DNA of 64,000 bases from an uncultured Clostridia bacterium. GTDB lineage: Bacteria > Bacillota > Clostridia > Christensenellales > UBA1242. Under the pieces are notes generated by a model. The model was not told the DNA's origin. It was given only the letters and a program-made list of their open reading frames with translations, and ran no database searches. The DNA lies in contig CAKVOE010000003.1 in assembly GCA_934778215.1 (NCBI GenBank), forward strand, positions 1 through 64,000. The letters are read 5' to 3'. Positions 62,802 to 64,000 of this stretch are shown here, in pieces. Positions within the stretch are counted from its first letter, which is position 1. Each line of letters begins with the position of its first letter. Position numbers and translations under genes: made by a program.

Positions 62802-64000
62802 CTATTTAATAATTAATTTATTCCCAAAAAGCTCTCTTAGTTTTTTGGATATACTATCTATGTCGCTTTTTTTTATTTCTATAACCAACTTAATGCCAAT
62901 TTTTTCGCCAACTTTTTCTATCTTTGTTACAACGGCATTATCTTTTAAGCATTCGGTCATTGCACCTTCGGGTACGGTTATCAAAAGTTTGCCATCTTCC
63001 ATTTTTACTTCTATGGTTTCGGCAAGTGCAGAGTATATCATCATTTCTGAATTAATTCTTAACTCTTTTAGCAGTTCACCATAATACCACATAGCATTTT
63101 TAATTGCCATTGCTGGTGCAACACTATTATAATTTTGCCTTATTTTTTTTTTATCTTCAAGCGGAACTTGAAGTTTTTTCTCTAATATTTCAATTCTTTC
63201 TTCTAGGCTAATAGCACACATTGTTTTTACCATAGTTGTTTCTAAAACAACTTTTGGTTGTACGCTATATCTAAGCTCTTGCTCTACGGTACTAAGTTGT
63301 TCAATTGCCCTAACAATTATCCCATAATTTTCTTTTGTTGCCTGCTTTTGCATTTTTTCAAAAACATCTTTTGGGACTATAACCATTTGATTGGCTTTTT
63401 CTGGAATGGTTAAAATTACAAGCAAATCTCTAAAATAAGAAATCAAATCTTTGCTCAAAACCAGCGGAGGCTTGCCCTCGTCCAAAATTTTATCTAACTC
63501 GTAAAGAACCTTTCCAATGTCGTTATTTAACACACTTTCAACAATTTCAAAAAGTTTGTCTTTTTCTATGGCTCCAATAATTTTAACCACATTGCCATAA
63601 GTTAAATTACCGTTTGCATAAGATATTACCATATCAGCAATAGACAACGCATCTCTTACGCTTCCTTCTCCCGCTCTTGCAATTAATTGCACAGCCTTCT
63701 CTTCATACTTAATTTTGGAGTCGTTTAAAATTTTGCATATAAGATTAGTTAACTTATCTAGCGATACCAGTTTAAAATCAAAACGCATACATCTAGACAG
63801 TATGGTTGCAGGAAGTTTATGAACCTCTGTGGTTGCCAAAATAAATACTACATATTGAGGCGGTTCTTCAAGTGTTTTTAACAGCGCATTAAACGCACTG
63901 CTACTAAGCATATGAACTTCATCAATAATAAAAACTTTATATTTGCCGTTAACTGGTGGATATTTGACCGACTCTCTTAACTCTCTAATCTCGTCTACAC
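62802..64000 (-). CDS. dnaX: DNA polymerase III tau/gamma subunit (partial)
   Basis: The reading frame is open through the window end, so the N-terminus is missing; 399 codons are visible. It shows the Walker B/sensor region VFIIDEVHMLSSSAFNALLK, then LEEPPQYVVFILATTE and the SRCMRFDF clamp-loader motifs, followed by domain III and a short tau-like C-terminus. The internal ATG at 63911 is not the real start. Confidence 0.96.
   Translation of the reverse strand, partial: VDEIRELRESVKYPPVNGKYKVFIIDEVHMLSSSAFNALLKTLEEPPQYVVFILATTEVHKLPATILSRCMRFDFKLVSLDKLTNLICKILNDSKIKYEEKAVQLIARAGEGSVRDALSIADMVISYANGNLTYGNVVKIIGAIEKDKLFEIVESVLNNDIGKVLYELDKILDEGKPPLVLSKDLISYFRDLLVILTIPEKANQMVIVPKDVFEKMQKQATKENYGIIVRAIEQLSTVEQELRYSVQPKVVLETTMVKTMCAISLEERIEILEKKLQVPLEDKKKIRQNYNSVAPAMAIKNAMWYYGELLKELRINSEMMIYSALAETIEVKMEDGKLLITVPEGAMTECLKDNAVVTKIEKVGEKIGIKLVIEIKKSDIDSISKKLRELFGNKLIIK

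Noticed and set aside
1..64000. Recoded TGA (code 4 or 25)
   Set aside because: tsaE ends in TGA inside the tsaB start overlap, and conserved genes show no in-frame TGA.
1..64000. CRISPR array, prophage or defence island
   Set aside because: No regularly spaced short repeats, no cas, integrase, capsid or restriction-modification genes seen; the only tandem array is tRNA-derived.

Overview
The window is a low-GC, gene-dense chromosomal segment of an anaerobic member of the Bacillota, most likely a gut-type Clostridia lineage. This rests on the ctsR-mcsA-mcsB-clpC stress operon, a PolA with a decayed 3'-5' exonuclease, a DnaD/DnaI-type helicase loader pair, GatCAB amidation, a long-form hibernation factor, a superoxide reductase and many AGGAGG-type ribosome binding sites. 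TGA is used as a stop (tsaE), so the code looks standard. There is no prophage, CRISPR array or intact insertion sequence; the only mobile trace is an IS200-type transposase stub.

Layout. 0-2 kb: a tRNA-Leu, a candidate structured RNA and a ferritin-like protein. 2-7 kb: a five-gene minus-strand operon with a diverged GH95-like protein, an acidic protein, a DUF1538 membrane protein and two PII-like proteins. 7-14.4 kb: ddl, then a seven-gene minus-strand run pdp-deoC-tsaE-tsaB-rimI-hydrolase-murF. 14.5-17.3 kb: two orphan proteins, tRNA-Met and tRNA-Glu, and the IS200 stub. 17.3-22.5 kb: the aspS-gatC-gatA-gatB operon behind an unusual leader. 23-31.9 kb: a GH13 glucosidase, pheST, yhbY, obg, nth, a PucR-type HTH protein and a degenerate ABC protein. 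32.4-37.5 kb: hpf and the CtsR operon. 37.6-49.7 kb: a lytic transglycosylase, polA, a very large membrane-anchored protein and sbcCD. 49.7-55.4 kb: primosome genes, typA and an orphan. 55.4-57.6 kb: superoxide reductase, a tRNA-Thr followed by three degenerate tRNA-like copies, and a methyltransferase. 57.9-64 kb: a heterodimeric ABC exporter and recR-ybaB-dnaX, with dnaX running off the window end.

The most interesting signal is the leader of aspS-gatCAB. A consensus promoter is followed by a 28-codon leader peptide in which nine consecutive residues are Asn or Asp (6 Asn, 3 Asp). The end of its coding region can form a 13-bp duplex with the 5' arm of an intrinsic terminator just downstream. 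This is the arrangement expected of ribosome-mediated transcription attenuation. It would sense exactly the two aminoacyl-tRNAs that AspRS plus GatCAB produce, where Bacillota usually carry a T-box.

Other points worth a second look are the tandem tRNA-like repeats next to tRNA-Thr, a PII/DUF1538 operon headed by a GH95-like protein lacking the usual catalytic Asn motif, an ABC ATPase with all catalytic motifs lost, a DnaD-like loader with four roughly 85-residue repeats, and a long dyad covering the ctsR promoter. Most other genes are ordinary housekeeping.
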